From Microthyrium microscopicum (taxonomy: Eukaryota; Ascomycota; Dothideomycetes; Microthyriales; Microthyriaceae): a DNA stretch of 64,000 nt. Position numbers and translations under genes: made by a program. Each line of letters opens with the position of its first letter. Positions within the stretch are counted from its first letter, which is position 1. Below are positions 1 to 12,009 of this stretch, one piece after another. The notes under the pieces are model-generated. The model did no database searches. It had not been told where the DNA came from and was given only the letters and a program-made list of their open reading frames with translations. The stretch lies in contig MU004244.1 of assembly GCA_010405405.1 (NCBI GenBank), positions 1,025,510 to 1,089,509 on the forward strand. Reading direction: 5' to 3'.

Positions 1-2117
1 GGGCTTCCTTCATTTTCGTGTTAAGGCCTTTAGCCACCGCTTTTTGCATGGAAATTTCCGTTATCCAACATACAACGTTCTTTAGTTCACCGGCCCTATT
101 CAGTTCACCATACCCTGACGCAAGTATCCAGGCCGTGTCGTGGTTCAATCCGGGCTTCTGGCCAGGCATATCCCATGGCCGCTTCAATCTAGCTTCAACA
201 GTAAGAGGACCCTTACCACTAACAATATCATCAAAAAATTGTTCCATTTTGACATAATCGTCAGGGTGAACAGCTTGAAGCCATGGTCGAGGAGTCTCCC
301 AGTCAGCTTCTTGATCAAGTATATTGAGCCTTTGAAATATCAGTAAATGTTTTGTAACATATGGAGTTTAGCACCTACCATGCTGGATTGGTATATTCTA
401 TCATGCCAATCGAACTGATGAGAGCGACGCCAATCGGTGCATGATCTGCAAAGGTTCGATACTTGACCTCACTTTGCTCTAGTTCCCGCGATCGTAACCG
501 GACTTCGTTCTCGATCCATTTAAGCTCACTGATATCCATGGAAAGAGCTGTAGCTCCCACGAGTTTGCCGTCGTCGTCTAGTTGTGGATAGGCTGTGCAA
601 AGACCGGTTTTGTAGTCGGCTTCCATGAGGCCATGCTCAACATTGTGCATACTGAAAGGTAGTTTTGTTCTAATTTGAAAGGTATTTGCTGGTTTCAGAG
701 CCAAAACTCTTGCCCATTCCTCACGTATGATATCTTCATCTTCGGGTACGACGCTATCCAGCATTGTTAAATAGTCAGAAACGCCAGGTATGTGCCCAGT
801 GAAGGCTGTCCAAGCCGAGTTAGCGTATATTACCCGACCATCCAAGTCAGAGGTAGCGACTCCCACGTTCGCTAAGCTGGCAAATTGCGCAAATCGATCT
901 TCGCTTTCTTCGAACTCCTTCGTCCGTTGGCGTAGTTGATTCGATAGCTCGGCACGTTGAAGAGCAGAAGCTCTTGCATTGTGTTCACTTTGCTTGACCT
1001 CTTCAGCAAGTATCAGTTCCGAAAGGTGGCTAGTGATGTGCTTGGTGAGGAGATGGACATAATCCTGATAGTCGGAGTCATATTTTCTCCTGGGGTTCAA
1101 GCCTACCAGCATAAAACGAACAAGTGTGCCATTCCTAGTGCGAATGGGGTATAGGAGGAATTGTTCGCTTGGGACGCCAAATCCTCGCCAATTGGTGCTG
1201 CTGAATAGATTTGGCGGGAGCTCTTTTCGCTCCACCAATGTAGGCGAGTATTTGACACTTTCAATACACCCCTTATATATTGATCCAATTCCTGACTGAT
1301 CATTGTGAAGATCAATCTTGGACAAAGACGCAATATCTTCATCGGAGACCCCCATCCATTGCTCGAGTATGCATGAGTCCACGCTATCTGGTGACCCAGA
1401 GTCACCGGCCCTCTTGGTCACTGAATACATCATGAGAAGCGGGATATCTTTATCGTTCGGCTCCAGTCCCTTGAAAAGATTGGGCCAGAAGGTATCCATG
1501 CTCTTTGTGGCGGCCATCTGTGCTTCCAACTCATGTAAAGATGCCAAACGCCTGTTGCCAATCATTTCTTTCGAGACTTCAACGACCGTCGCATAAGATG
1601 CTACAACGTATCCTTCGTTGCCAATCATTGGAACAAACTTCCAGGTGTAGTACGTCTCCTCGAGAAATCCAAAGCGATGGAACAACAACATTTGGCGATC
1701 GCCAACATGCGTCAGACCGGTCTCTTGCCCGTCGCGAATGATCTTAGCAAAGGTGTCCCAGACTTCTGCAAATCCAATCTTGGGGTCCTGGCCTTGTAAA
1801 TCAGGGTGCTTTTGGCCGATTAAAGGCACATAGGCTTCATTATAAACAATGGTGGTTTCGTCACCCCAGTAGACGACGGCAGGAAGCGGATCTGCCATGA
1901 TAAGCAAGACCATTTGGCGCAACTGGGCGGGCCATTCCTCCATTGGGCCCAAAGGTGAGTTTGCCCAGTCGACATTGCGCGTAAATTCTTGGAAGGGAGT
2001 AAGATTCGCGGGAGGAGGATTGCGAGTCCAGTCGAATCGAGGACGTGCCGGCGCATCGGCTGGAGAGACGGCATAGCGTTGAGGAGGGGAAGAAGGACTA
2101 ATCGCCGGAGGGTTCAT
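1..2117 (-). CDS. PAS-domain sensor (hybrid) histidine kinase, N-terminal part, cut by the window edge
   Basis: Starts at ATG 2117. Exon 1 runs to 379; an intron of 49 nt (330-378, GTAGGT donor, TACTGAT branch) follows; exon 2 stays open from 329 to base 1. About 690 residues are visible. The N-terminus is Pro-rich, then comes a sensor module with the WANSPLGPMEEWP and VYNEAYVPLIGQKHP motifs seen in PAS-like domains of fungal and bacterial sensor kinases. A GAF-like middle, a coiled-coil linker (near ELSNQLRQRTKEFEESEDRF) and at least two tandem PAS domains follow; the second is split by the intron. The histidine-kinase, ATPase and receiver domains would lie beyond the left edge, so kinase activity is inferred from the family. 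It probably senses an environmental cue through the fungal phosphorelay; the ligand is unknown. The reading frame is intact. Confidence 0.75.
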
Positions 2118-3108
2118 GCTGTATTATGCGCATAGTTGTACCATGCAACTAGTAAACATAATATCGAAGGGAGAGAAGTAGCATGTTGTTGTACGTTGTA
2201 GTTTTTTGAGATGCTTTGGGAGGTTTTGCTGGGAAGTGAATAGCAGGGTCTAGATTTCTGGGTCCAGATTTCTGGGTACGTTGAGCCAGGTTTTCGGGAT
2301 GATCCTTATTTAAAGTCAAACATATATCTCAATTTTTCAAAGGTCTAGATCGCTCTCAAAATTTAATATTGAAAAGAAAACAAAGAACTTGAAGACGCAA
2401 GTCTGGAGTACTCTAAGGGAAAATCAAGACAAAAATGGTAAAAATGAAAGAAGAATTGTGAAGAAATGTATTATGACGCGTTCCAATAATGTGAAGGAAC
2501 GTTACTCTATGTCTACGATATCCACACCTGGTGCTTCTTTCGTTTTCTGTGCCATCTTCAAATCTACTTACTCTTCAAGTTAGGTAGGTAAGAGTAGAGT
2601 ATTCTAACTGCTTATACCGTAGAAACATTCCACAGCTTTTCCTTTTCTACTCTTATCATTGCACACAAATCCTAGGTCATCAAGTTCCAAAATGCAGCCA
2701 AAAGAGACTTGGCTCCTCTTTTACTTGACCCCGAGCAGTGAACACAATAGAGTAACACAAAGATATTTCTAAAATCCTTCTTCATGGATGCCAGTGTTCG
2801 GTACATATATTAGGTACCTACCTAACCTATTCGAGTAGCTGCTCATATTTTTGGGCTTGCTCTCAGGCCTTCGAATCTGCAATATCTTGTGCCTCCTCAT
2901 GGTATCAATACTTCTACTAGTTGGCAGGCCTATGATATTGCGTGACAAGTCAATTGCTCGCGCAAGATTGCATGCAGTTTTCATGGTGATAATTTAGACC
3001 AGATCAAGTCCTCATCCGCTCTCGCATAAGCTTCACTGACAACCGCCCTCCCCACTTTGAGTATATGAGAAATAAAGAAAACATCTTATACTTAACAACT
3101 TCGAGAAA
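2118..3108. promoter_or_regulatory. Shared upstream region of the sensor kinase and dehydratase genes
   Basis: About 990 bp with no supported gene lie between two divergent starts. A tandem direct repeat with a 14-bp period (unit agatttctgggtcc) sits at 2252-2277, near the kinase start. A 10-bp palindrome, taggtaccta, is at 2811-2820, with related GGTA/TACC words on both sides and at 2580-2590. These could be protein-binding sites, but no known factor was matched. AT-rich sequence just before 3109 fits a 5' leader. Confidence 0.4.
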
Positions 3109-5033
3109 ATGGAACGCCCTTCATCATCCGGTCAAACTGAGGATTATGAGCTATCCATTCCCATTGAAGCTAGAACCGGATTACGACAAGGTTTAACATC
3201 ATATGGCGACGCCCACTTCTCGCTGTTTCTCCGAAAAGTGTTAATCAAGGCTCTCGGATACTCGGAAGATGCTCTCTCCAGACCAATTATTGGAATTATC
3301 AACACCTACTCAAGTTTCAATCCATGCCATGCCAACGTTCCACAACTCATTGAAGCCGCAAAGCGTGGAGTACATCTCAATGGGGGAATTGCAATAGATT
3401 TCCCTACCATTAGTGTGCATGAGTCATTTGCACATCCGACGAGCATGTTTTTGAGGAATTTGATGAGTATGGATACAGAGGAAATGATTAAAGCTCAGCC
3501 GGTTGACGCTTGTATCATGATTGGCGGTATATATCTTTATCACAACCTTTTTTCCCATATAGTACTAACATTGAAAAGGTTGTGATAAAACAGTGCCAGC
3601 TCAGTTGATGGGTGCTCTATCTGCAGACAAGCCTGTGCTTCCACTGATAACTGGTCCAATGATGCCAGGCAGTCATCGAGGAAAGCGAATAGGGGCATGC
3701 ACAGATTGCCGCAACAACTGGGCTGCTTTCAGAGCGGGCGATATTGATATCGAAGAGATATCAGAACTCAATGAAGAACTCGCGCCAACTGTACGCTTCA
3801 CCACACGCATCTTTCTTGTGTGCGCTTTTTTAACCTATTCTTCAGGCAGGGACTTGTGGTGTCATGGGAACTGCATCTACTATGGCATGCATAACAGCAG
3901 CTTTGGGTTTAATGCCCTTAAGAGGCGCTTCTGCACCGGCTGTGTCATCTTCTCGACTTCGCATTGCTGAAGAGACGGGAGCTCGGGCTGTTCAGATGCT
4001 TCAATCCGATTCACCGAAAACCTTACAGTCAATCCTTAGCAAAGAGTCATTTTTAAATGCAATTACCGTGCTTCAAGCTATTGGAGGTTCGACAAATGTC
4101 ATTGTCCATTTAATGGCGATCATAAATCGACACCCTTTACTTCAAGGAGAGATCACTTTGGATACATTCGATGAAATCGGCCGCCAAACACCTCTATTGG
4201 TAGACTTGAAACCAAGCGGCGACAACTACATGACTGATTTTCATAATGCTGGAGGCATGTTGGCACTTCTCCAAAACTTGCGCCCTCTGCTTCATCTGTC
4301 TGCTAAAACAATCACTGGAGAAACATTAGGAGACCTTTTGGATGCGACTCCCCATCGCTCATTTGAATCAACGATAATACGACCTCTAACCAACCCTCTA
4401 TATGTTGCCTCGTCTCTAGTGGTGCTACGCGGTAATCTAGCACCAAATGGCTGTGTAGCGAAGGCATCTGCGTCCAAAGATCGCACTCTTCTAAACCATC
4501 GAGGCCAGGCAGTGGTATTCGAAAACTCTACAGATATGGCGCTGAGACTCGATAGTCCAGATCTACCAGTCACACGAGACTCCGTACTAATACTGAAGGG
4601 AATTGGACCTATTGGTAACCCGGGGATGCCAGAATCCGGGCTAATACCGATTCCTCGCAAACTAGCATCACAAGGTGTGACCGACATGTTGCGGATATCT
4701 GATGGTCGAATGTCGGGAACGGCTGGTGGAACCATAGTACTACATGTATCTCCCGAGGCTGCTATCCCGGACAGTCCGTTTGGAATCGTCATGGATGGCG
4801 ACTGGATTCGACTTGATGTCGATAAGCGAGAGCTTGTCCTGGAAGTCGAGGAAGCGGAAATCAAAAGACGAATACAAAGGAGGGTCCAGCAAATCGAGGG
4901 TTCTACTGGTCCCAATGCTCCAACTTGGGTTGCTCGAAAGAGTCGACGCGGCTATCGAGGACTTTATGAGAGAACGGTAAATCAGGCTCACGAGGGAGCT
5001 GATTTTGACTTTTTGACTGCACATGGCCCATGA
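3109..5033 (+). CDS. IlvD/EDD-family dehydratase (dihydroxy-acid or sugar-acid dehydratase type)
   Basis: Three exons (3109-3526, 3579-3790, 3846-5033) encode 605 aa, the usual length for the family. Intron 1 has a perfect TACTAAC branch site. The three Cys expected to hold the Fe-S cluster are visible: NPCH (C73), GGCDKT (C141, created across intron 1) and GTCGVMGTA (C214). The C-terminal SDGRMSGTAGG motif carries the serine proposed as general base in IlvD enzymes. The family dehydrates 2,3-dihydroxy acids, either in valine/isoleucine synthesis or in sugar-acid (arabinonate, xylonate, gluconate) breakdown. The C-terminus (GYRGLYERTVNQAHEGADFDFL) resembles the pentonate-type dehydratases more than Ilv3. 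There is no obvious mitochondrial presequence, so a cytosolic sugar-acid role is my inference; the substrate cannot be settled from sequence. Confidence 0.88.
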
Positions 5034-5765
5034 AATCTTCAATGCGATAAGCGTTATTTTTTGTATCCAATTATAACCGACAAGAAATGTGTGGGAACTT
5101 TGTTGCGCATCATTATGTCTTTCATAGCGTCTAGGCCCTGGAGTCATACTATAATGGCATCATTAGCATGTATGCTGTACGCGTCGATGACTTTCCGAGA
5201 GCGACTAATTCAGTTATGAGAGAAATTAGCGATTGAATACCGGTGCCGAGATCCCTTGAGACGTCGCCGAACTCATATACAAGGGATTTTGTAAATAAAT
5301 AGAACCTATGCATGGCAGACCTTATGTTCCCTCTTTCTATCAACATCAACAAGCTGAACACCCGACCTCTAAGTTCAGCGACTCATCTTGTCTATTCCTG
5401 GCTTGACCATGTGCATGAAGCACATGTGAGTAGACTCAGGGAAAGACTCCTTTGTCGTTGGACTGCATCTCACATTCGTCCCAGCCCTTGCGTCGCATTG
5501 CTTGAATTCTTCGTTCTTCGTGCACCCGCAACTGTATTTGTGGATAAGGATCTCACAACTTATAGCATGCGCATGAGAACAAGCACCTGACAAAAAGTAT
5601 TGGCAACTTCGAATGCTGCCAACCCCATAGTCACCATCAGGCTGAAACAGTTCATTGTGAGGCACGCTAAACATTTCGCTTGATCACTTCGCACTAGGCT
5701 CTTTCTGGATTAGTATCACGTTGAATCTCGACATCAATTCTCGAGCAATCCTGTCTTGCCTGTTC
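5034..5765. other. Intergenic region before the folate gene
   Basis: About 730 bp. It contains only short frames without ATG-led, family-like content. I looked here for an upstream dihydroneopterin aldolase exon for the next gene and saw none. It probably holds the dehydratase 3' end and the folate gene's promoter and leader. Confidence 0.4.
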
Positions 5766-7522
5766 ATGATCCAACAACCTACAAAGATCATGGGGCTGCA
5801 TGCCAACTGGACACAAAGTTCCAGTTCTCTTCTCAGAGCGCTGAGACTGGGATGGAAGCCCAGTTCGTGCCAAAAGCGCGCAAAGGGAACTTTTATGAGA
5901 CCTCTTCCACCACCTCGGCCTGAACCGCCTGAAGTCGAATTCATCTATTTCCGTGGTGTGCGACGCGCTGTTAAGGAGCCGTCTAAAAACCCTGGACATT
6001 TCAATGGAATTCAACGTCTGATAGGAGGACACAAAGGGCTATCGCCAATTCATACAGCGATCGTAGCTTTCGGTAGTAATCTTGGGGACCGCGTTGCAAC
6101 CATTGAAAATGCATGTCGCAAGATCAACGGCTTGCCTACTACCAAGTTGGTACGATCGTCGTGTATTTATGAGACCAAGGCTATGTATGTGACTGATCAA
6201 GCAGATTTCTTGAACGGTGTATGCGAAGTGGGTAATATCCTGATGCTGGTTTTATGTAGTAGGTTATCTTGCTAAGTGGGAATAGGTTAAAACCAGATTG
6301 AGTCCTCTTGGACTACTTGACGGTCTGCAGTCCATAGAGAAGGAACTCAAACGAGTGAAAGTTATTGACAAGGGGCCGAGGACCATTGATCTTGATATTC
6401 TGCTTTATGGTGATTCAGTATTCCATCATGAACGGTTGGATATTCCACATAAGCTTATGCTGGAACGAGAATTCGTCCTCCGACCACTTTGCGAGTATGT
6501 CATCATTTCTTTTCATTGTAAGAGCACTTCACTAATCTTGCCGGTTTAGTTTGATTCCAGAGAAAAGTCACCCACTTCATCAAGACAACACTTTTCTTTC
6601 CCACCTAAACACCCTCTCATCAAACTCCCTTGCGCCCCTAACTTTCCTAAGCTCTGAACTACCCATCCCCAACGCAGTCTCCCCAGGACGCCCTCCTGTG
6701 GTTATGGGCATTCTAAACGTCACACCCGACTCCTTCTCAGACGGTGGCATACACGACCCAACCGACCAAGACCAACTTCAGCAAACGATATCCAACATGC
6801 TCGACTCTGGCGCCACCATCATCGACATTGGCGGTGAATCAACCCGACCCGGCAGTGAACCCATAGACGAAGACGAAGAAACCCGTCGCATTCTCCCCGC
6901 CGTCCGTACAGCTGTCGCCCTGTGCTTCAACCGCAAAGCTATCGTATCTGTAGATACCTACCGCGCAACTGTAGCCAACGCTGCTCTGATCGCAGGCGCA
7001 CACATGATCAACGACGTAACCTGCGCGCGCAATGACTATCTATTGAAAGCGGTGGCAGAACACGATGCTTCATATGTGCTGATGCACTCGCGGGGGACAG
7101 CGAAGACCATGTTCTCGGAGAAGCATACAGACTATGGAGATGATATAGTCGCTACTGTGGGAGCGGAGCTTTTGAAGGGCGTGGAGAAGGCGCAGAGGCT
7201 AGGGGTTAGAAGGTGGCGCATCGTGTTGGATCCGGGATTTGGGTTTGCAAAGACTGCTGAGCAGAATGTGGAGTTGCTGGAGAGGTTTGATGAGCTCAAG
7301 GCGTACCCGGGACTGGAGTCGTTTCCGTGGCTGGTGGGGATTAGTCGCAAGAAATTTGTTAGGGGACTGGCGGGCTTGAATGAGGAAAAGTGGGATAATG
7401 ACGGTGCGGATGAAGGGACGATGCAGGTACTAGATAAGTATCTCAGTGGGAAGGTGGACATTCACAGGGTTCATGGACCGCTGGTGGCCAAATTGGCTCA
7501 ATCCTCAGTGGAGGCATCGTGA
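5766..7522 (+). CDS. Bifunctional HPPK-DHPS folate synthesis protein
   Basis: Exons 5766-6227, 6286-6494 and 6550-7522 give about 547 aa. The first in-frame ATG is 5766; the next, 5790, is also possible. An Arg/Ser/Lys-rich N-terminal stretch of about 45 residues could target mitochondria, as in yeast Fol1. HPPK (about residues 97-245) shows VAFGSNLGD, FLNGVCEVKT and the catalytic GPRTIDLDILLYGD, then FVLRPLCDLIPEKSHP, both conserved blocks being rebuilt across introns. DHPS (about 265-540) shows MGILNVTPDSFSDGG, IDIGGESTRPGS, VSVDT, HMINDVT, VLMHSRG, LDPGFGFAKT and GISRKKF. The protein makes 7,8-dihydropteroate from hydroxymethyl-dihydropterin and p-aminobenzoate, and DHPS is the sulfonamide target. 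No aldolase (FolB) domain precedes HPPK, unlike yeast Fol1. Intron 1 uses a GTGGGT donor. Confidence 0.92.
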
Positions 7523-7608
7523 TATGCTAGAATAGCTAAGATCAGTGAGCGCTTGGCAGAGAGACACTTGGATGCTCGTGTGTATATATAGTTGTGTATC
7601 AATTAGGC

Positions 7609-9399
7609 TTAGCCATAGACAAGCACCGAGCCGCTCTCCTTTCGTCGATGTGACAGACCATCATCTGGAAGAGGTGATATAGAACCAACTCTTTCAAGTT
7701 CGTTCTCGTCTCCTTTCTCTTCAAGGCCTTCGAAGAGCATAAACTTCTCGCCTTTTGCCTCTGTTCCCCATGGAACAATATACCCACCTTGCACTTCGCA
7801 ATCATCCAGCTCGCTCTTCTCATCTCCCTTCCGTGGCCCACCCTCTACTTTGCAGCGGGGACCAAGTACGCAGTTGGTGAGCGTGACGTTGTCGCCAATC
7901 ATAGCGTTGTCCATGATCAAGCATTTAGTCAACCGTACGCCTTCACCAATGGTGCATCCGACTCCAATGACAGATTCCTTGATACCACACTTCTCGCCGA
8001 TTGTGACGTTTTCGGCTAGTAGACAGGTATCTGCCTCAACTCGAGTGATTCTGGGAACGCTGTCGGGATGTGCGATTTTGAGAGGATGGGCGAGTGGTGA
8101 TGGAGTAGCACCTTTTTCAAGTGTGCTTGTGGCCGGTAGCCGGGCAATCCGGAGAGATGTTGCCAGTAATGAGGCTTTAGTGTCAACGCGTTTGATGACT
8201 GGTGCGGAAGGAAGGGCCTCATGGATATATGCCATGATGGGAGGTATTGAAAGGGACTTTTGGGTTTTGGAGACGTTAGGTACTTTGCTGTAAGAGACTG
8301 TGCTGCTATACTCAGCAACATCGAGATCGTCTTCTTCTTCGCTTGGCCCGGGGGAGCCTTCATCTGACCCGCTGTTCTTCTCAGAGCCTTGGTTATCAGT
8401 AAAACCTAGAATATCTCTAAATCCAAGCTTCTCTGCTAAACCGGGCTGCCAGGTTGCTTTTGCCCACCATCCTAGGACATCCTCGCTGATGCTCTCGAAC
8501 CGTTCATCCTGCATCAACTCAAGTGACCAGAAAGGAAAGAGATATACATGCGAATCCCGTACTGAGGACCGCACGTTTATTCGTCCAAATTCGCGGAGTA
8601 GGGAATGTCGAACAGCATACAGCTTCTTCTCTTCCAACACATCATTTAACGAGTCTTTTGGCATCGCAGACACTAATTTCGACACCTTTGATCTTATGGA
8701 GTTGTTGGGTAGTGGGACAACCGGTTTTGTCGGGGGTACAGTAATAATGAAGTCAGTTTCTTCGCCTTTGAGCGCGGCCTCGCCTTTAGTATCATACCAC
8801 ATGCCCATAGCACCTCGCCGAGCTATGCTTTCTCCCCCACATTCCATAGGGACTGGTAGGTTTGTATCACGATCTAAACCACCGGTTGCGCCTCCTAGTC
8901 CAGCTTGAAGCACCATCCATTCCTGTAAAAGTGCTGTGCCGTCTAATTCTGAGACTAAATCGCATGGCAATACGATAAAATCTTCCTTGATCGCATCTTT
9001 TACTTCTTTTTGTCGGAACACGTCGCCAGTTCCACTCGTATTTGTGAGTTCTGTTGGGGCTAAGATGGTCGGCCGAGGTGATGGGAGGCTTGTGAGGTGT
9101 GGGTTTTGCTGAAGGGCCGCCTCCAACGCAGGCTTTGATTCAGGCGGTGTGATTATGAATATGTCTATGATAATGTTAGCATAAGATCAACAGAAATGGT
9201 GAAAGGCGCATGGACGCATACCTGATATCCCCATCCGGTAGCACCAGTCGAGCGGATACCATACCATAGGCCGGTTGGCTATGGGTACGATTGCTTTTGG
9301 AAATTCGACAGGATCGGATGTGAAGGTATCCAGTGAGGCCCCCGGTCCACACAGAATAAAGGCCTGAAAGCCCGGTGAGGGTAGAGTTGCGTGTGGCAT
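7609..9399 (-). CDS. Translation initiation factor eIF2B subunit gamma
   Basis: Two exons, 9222-9399 and 7609-9164 (intron 9165-9221), encode 577 aa. The N-terminal nucleotidyltransferase-like domain has FQAFILCGPGASLDTF, EFPKAIVPIANRP, MVWYPLDWCYRMGI and, across the intron, IFIITPPESK. A Ser/Glu-rich acidic linker (about residues 300-330) leads to C-terminal left-handed beta-helix hexapeptide repeats (CLLAENVTIGEKCGIKESVI and following). This arrangement, without the W2/HEAT domain of the epsilon subunit, fits the gamma subunit (yeast Gcd1). It works in the decameric eIF2B complex, the GDP-GTP exchange factor for eIF2 and target of the integrated stress response. It is convergent with the folate gene, whose stop is 86 bp away. 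Confidence 0.9.
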
Positions 9400-9869
9400 G
9401 ATGACGGACAGTACGTCAAGGCAACTTCTGAGATGGAGTTGGTGGGAGGAAGTTGGGGTTATGAGTGTCGAGATGGCATATTAAAGGGTGTGTGAATAGG
9501 AGGAGAAAGTGAACTATGGTACGATATATATTATGACTGTGATGTGACTTCGAAGTTCAAAGTCAAGAGAATATGGCAGGTTTAGGGCAACCAATCAAAG
9601 CCAGAACATGTCAGCTAGCGTATTTTGGCCAGCTTCCCTTCCCTGCTCAATCAACATTGAACAGAACAACAAACCATACAGCCCAGCCCAGCAACAAACA
9701 ACTCCTTTGTATAAGCTTCTTGTTTGCCCGTTTGCCAAACAGAAGCCCCAGTAAACAATAAAGTCACCACTTCAGAGCTACTCGAGCACCACAAACACAA
9801 CTCGAGCCACCCTTGGACAGCACCCCCTCCCAGCCACCGCGCTTCATACATAAATACCTCCATGTGAAT
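9400..9869. promoter_or_regulatory. Divergent promoter between eIF2B gamma and the Pex22-like gene
   Basis: 470 bp between two starts. A CCAAT pentamer lies near 9590, and a CA/CT-rich stretch (about 9660-9860) before the Pex22-like ATG looks like a 5' leader. An in-frame upstream ATG at 9813 would add 19 residues to that protein; I preferred 9870, where the family-like N-terminus begins. Confidence 0.4.
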
Positions 9870-11152
9870 ATGGCCGGCTTCTCCTACGATCGCTACGATT
9901 CGCGCCGGCGCGTCGCCTCTTCCCGCCGCTCCTCTCACACCATTCTCGGATTCTGGGTTCCCGTTCTCGTCACCACCACTCTCGCTGCCGGCGCTATCAC
10001 CGCCTGGGTTTTCCGCGCGCGCGACGATCACGACTCGACTTCCAATTCGGAGGATGACGAACATTTGAGCTATGGCGGCGATACGGACCGCGAAGAACAC
10101 AGGGGTGGTATCCGCCCACCTAGCTATGGTGTCAGTGAGGGTGTGGTGAGAGAGGATAGCAGTTTATTGGGAAGAGTGCAGTCGACGATTCGAAGAAGTC
10201 CGAGTCCGCAGCAGCTGTACGATGGCGCGACCAAACGTGTGGCTGCGGGCGTCGCGGCGGTGGGCGCTGTTGCGGGAAGTGCATTGAGTGCGATTCGTGA
10301 GGATCGGGAAGATGATTTTGCGGACCATGAACGGTGGGGAGAGGCGAGGGGGCAGGCGGGAAAGAGGGCTGTAGGGAGCGCGGGTGGGAAGAGGAGGAAC
10401 ATTGCGATTGTAGTGAGTGCGGAGGAGGGTATGATGCCAATGGAGGAGGAAGAAGATCGTGGGTGGAAGAGTGAGCATGCGGTATGTTTTACCTTGACAT
10501 ACAATGGTGGCCTTTTGCTAATCTGTTTTAGTCGCTTTTGTCGCATATCCCACAGATGGACCCAGCGACAACGAATCTGTTGATCCTGATTTATGCGCCG
10601 CGTTATCAACCACATGCATCAACTGGCGCACAGGGTGCAAAGCCATTAAGTTCGTTGGCTTCGTCATACAGCGCAATAAACACTCCGGCTGTCACACCTG
10701 GTGAGGAGTTGCATTCTATCGACCCAATGCCAGTCACTCCGGCACTCAGTGCGCGGTCTTCAGGATCGTCTTTTTACGACATGCTACACAAACAAGCGTC
10801 TCGTCTTGTCAGCGACCAAGTCAATATCATGCCATTCAGCACTCCTTCCGGGCACGTTCATATGCTCAAACATCTGAGTCCTGCCGTAGTCTACATCGCA
10901 GACTCGCTTGCGGGTCCAAGCGGTAAATACATTGAGGACATTCGTGGCTGGGTAGGCCAGATTGTTGTCGTAGTCGGTGGAGATGGTGCAGGACTTGTTG
11001 ATGACACTGAAGACGAAGGTCCTGGAGCTGAAGGAAAGGGCAAGCAATGGTGGGAGACAAGTCAGAGCGTCGGTCTAGGGAAGGGAATTGAGGTTGTCGA
11101 GGCCGTCAGAGTCGGCGATGACTGGGAGCGCAGAGTTGGCGGTAGAGACTAA
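9870..11152 (+). CDS. Peroxin-22-like peroxisomal membrane protein
   Basis: Exons 9870-10481 and 10532-11152 encode 410 aa. A short basic N-terminus is followed by one membrane segment (about residues 25-47, ILGFWVPVLVTTTLAAGAIT), an acidic stretch, then the block IRRSPSPQQLYDGATKRVAAG typical of filamentous-fungal Pex22-like proteins. The C-terminal part has alternating hydrophobic strands (NIAIVVSAEEG, TTNLLILIYAP, HVHMLKHLSPAVVYI, QIVVVVGGDG), as expected for the Rossmann-like fold that binds Pex4. By family, it anchors the ubiquitin-conjugating enzyme Pex4 at the peroxisome for Pex5 recycling. The assignment rests on recalled family pattern, not a search. The intron falls between SEHA and SLLSHIP. 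Confidence 0.75.
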
Positions 11153-11354
11153 TTTGATCATGTGTCATGCTATTGGATGTGCCTGCAAGAATGGACAGTT
11201 CGACTAAAGAATTTCTCTACGTGTTAGCTCCCTGGTAATGGGCAAGAATATTGAAACGGGTTCTGTATATACCACGCTCATAATCATACATTTCTGAAGC
11301 GCCGAACTAAGGAATAGTTGTACAAGAAACTTCTCTTATCAATTGAAGATATAA

Positions 11355-12009
11355 TCAGGATAACAACGGCACCGCCTTCTCCAAACTCGTCCTCATCGGC
11401 TCCCACATCAACCAATCACTCGTCGTAGTCGGCAACAACCCCATCGCATTAACCTTCCAAATCCCCAGCGCCAACGACAACATATTACACAGAATAAACG
11501 CGATCTTGGCCAGCAGTATCTTGTCCCGTGTACCTTCCGTCTCGAACCGTGAAAATGTGTTTTGTATCGCGATGACGGATGTTATAGGTGTTTTGAACAG
11601 CATGAAGACCATCATTATTGAGAAAATTTGTAGAGTGTTGCCCGTCATGTACATGCCTGCAAAGATAATTAGCAGTGATTTATAGAGCGTAATCTAATGC
11701 GACAAACCGATGGCGCTCATGGGTAGTTGTTTGGCGGGCGCGATGGCCACTTCCCAGGCTTTCTTGATCTTGAGGGTGTCGGTCTCTTCGGTGGTGGGGA
11801 GTTTGCGCGCGGGTTGCTTGTCTTTGGGACCTTTCTGTGAAAGTTATTAGATGTATCCTGATGGTACGAGGAATTCTGGATGAGATAGATACCTTCGTTG
11901 TGTTTGGGGTGTATCCGGGCGGGTCTACAATGTTGCTGTTGTTCTTGCTGCGCTTTGGTGTTGACTGAAGACGAGCGACCCATTCGGGAGTGGAAGGTTT
12001 CGAAGACAT
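11355..12009 (-). CDS. EMC4: ER membrane protein complex subunit 4 (EMC4)
   Basis: Three exons (11893-12009, 11708-11834, 11355-11656) encode 181 aa, the expected size for EMC4. The N-terminus (TPEWVARLQSTPKR) is cytosolic and polar; exon 2 gives the conserved linker TLKIKKAWEVAIAPAKQLPM; exon 3 gives the membrane segments with MYMTGNTLQIFSIMMVFML and FKTPITSVIAIQNTFSRFE, then LLPTTTSDWLMWEP. EMC4 belongs to the conserved ER insertase that places tail-anchored and polytopic membrane proteins. Introns are 51 and 58 nt with clear acceptors. The splice joints restore the family sequence, so the model is firm. Confidence 0.92.

Noticed and set aside
4292-4915. 207-codon antisense frame across the dehydratase gene
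   Set aside because: Shadow of a strongly conserved coding exon; no start context or homology-like pattern.
5312-5590. 92-codon plus-strand frame considered as a missing aldolase exon of the folate gene
   Set aside because: No FolB motifs and no splice join that extends into the HPPK frame.
9813-9869. Upstream in-frame ATG extending the Pex22-like protein by 19 residues
   Set aside because: The extension is Pro/His-rich leader-like sequence and family-like residues begin at 9870; not excluded by experiment.
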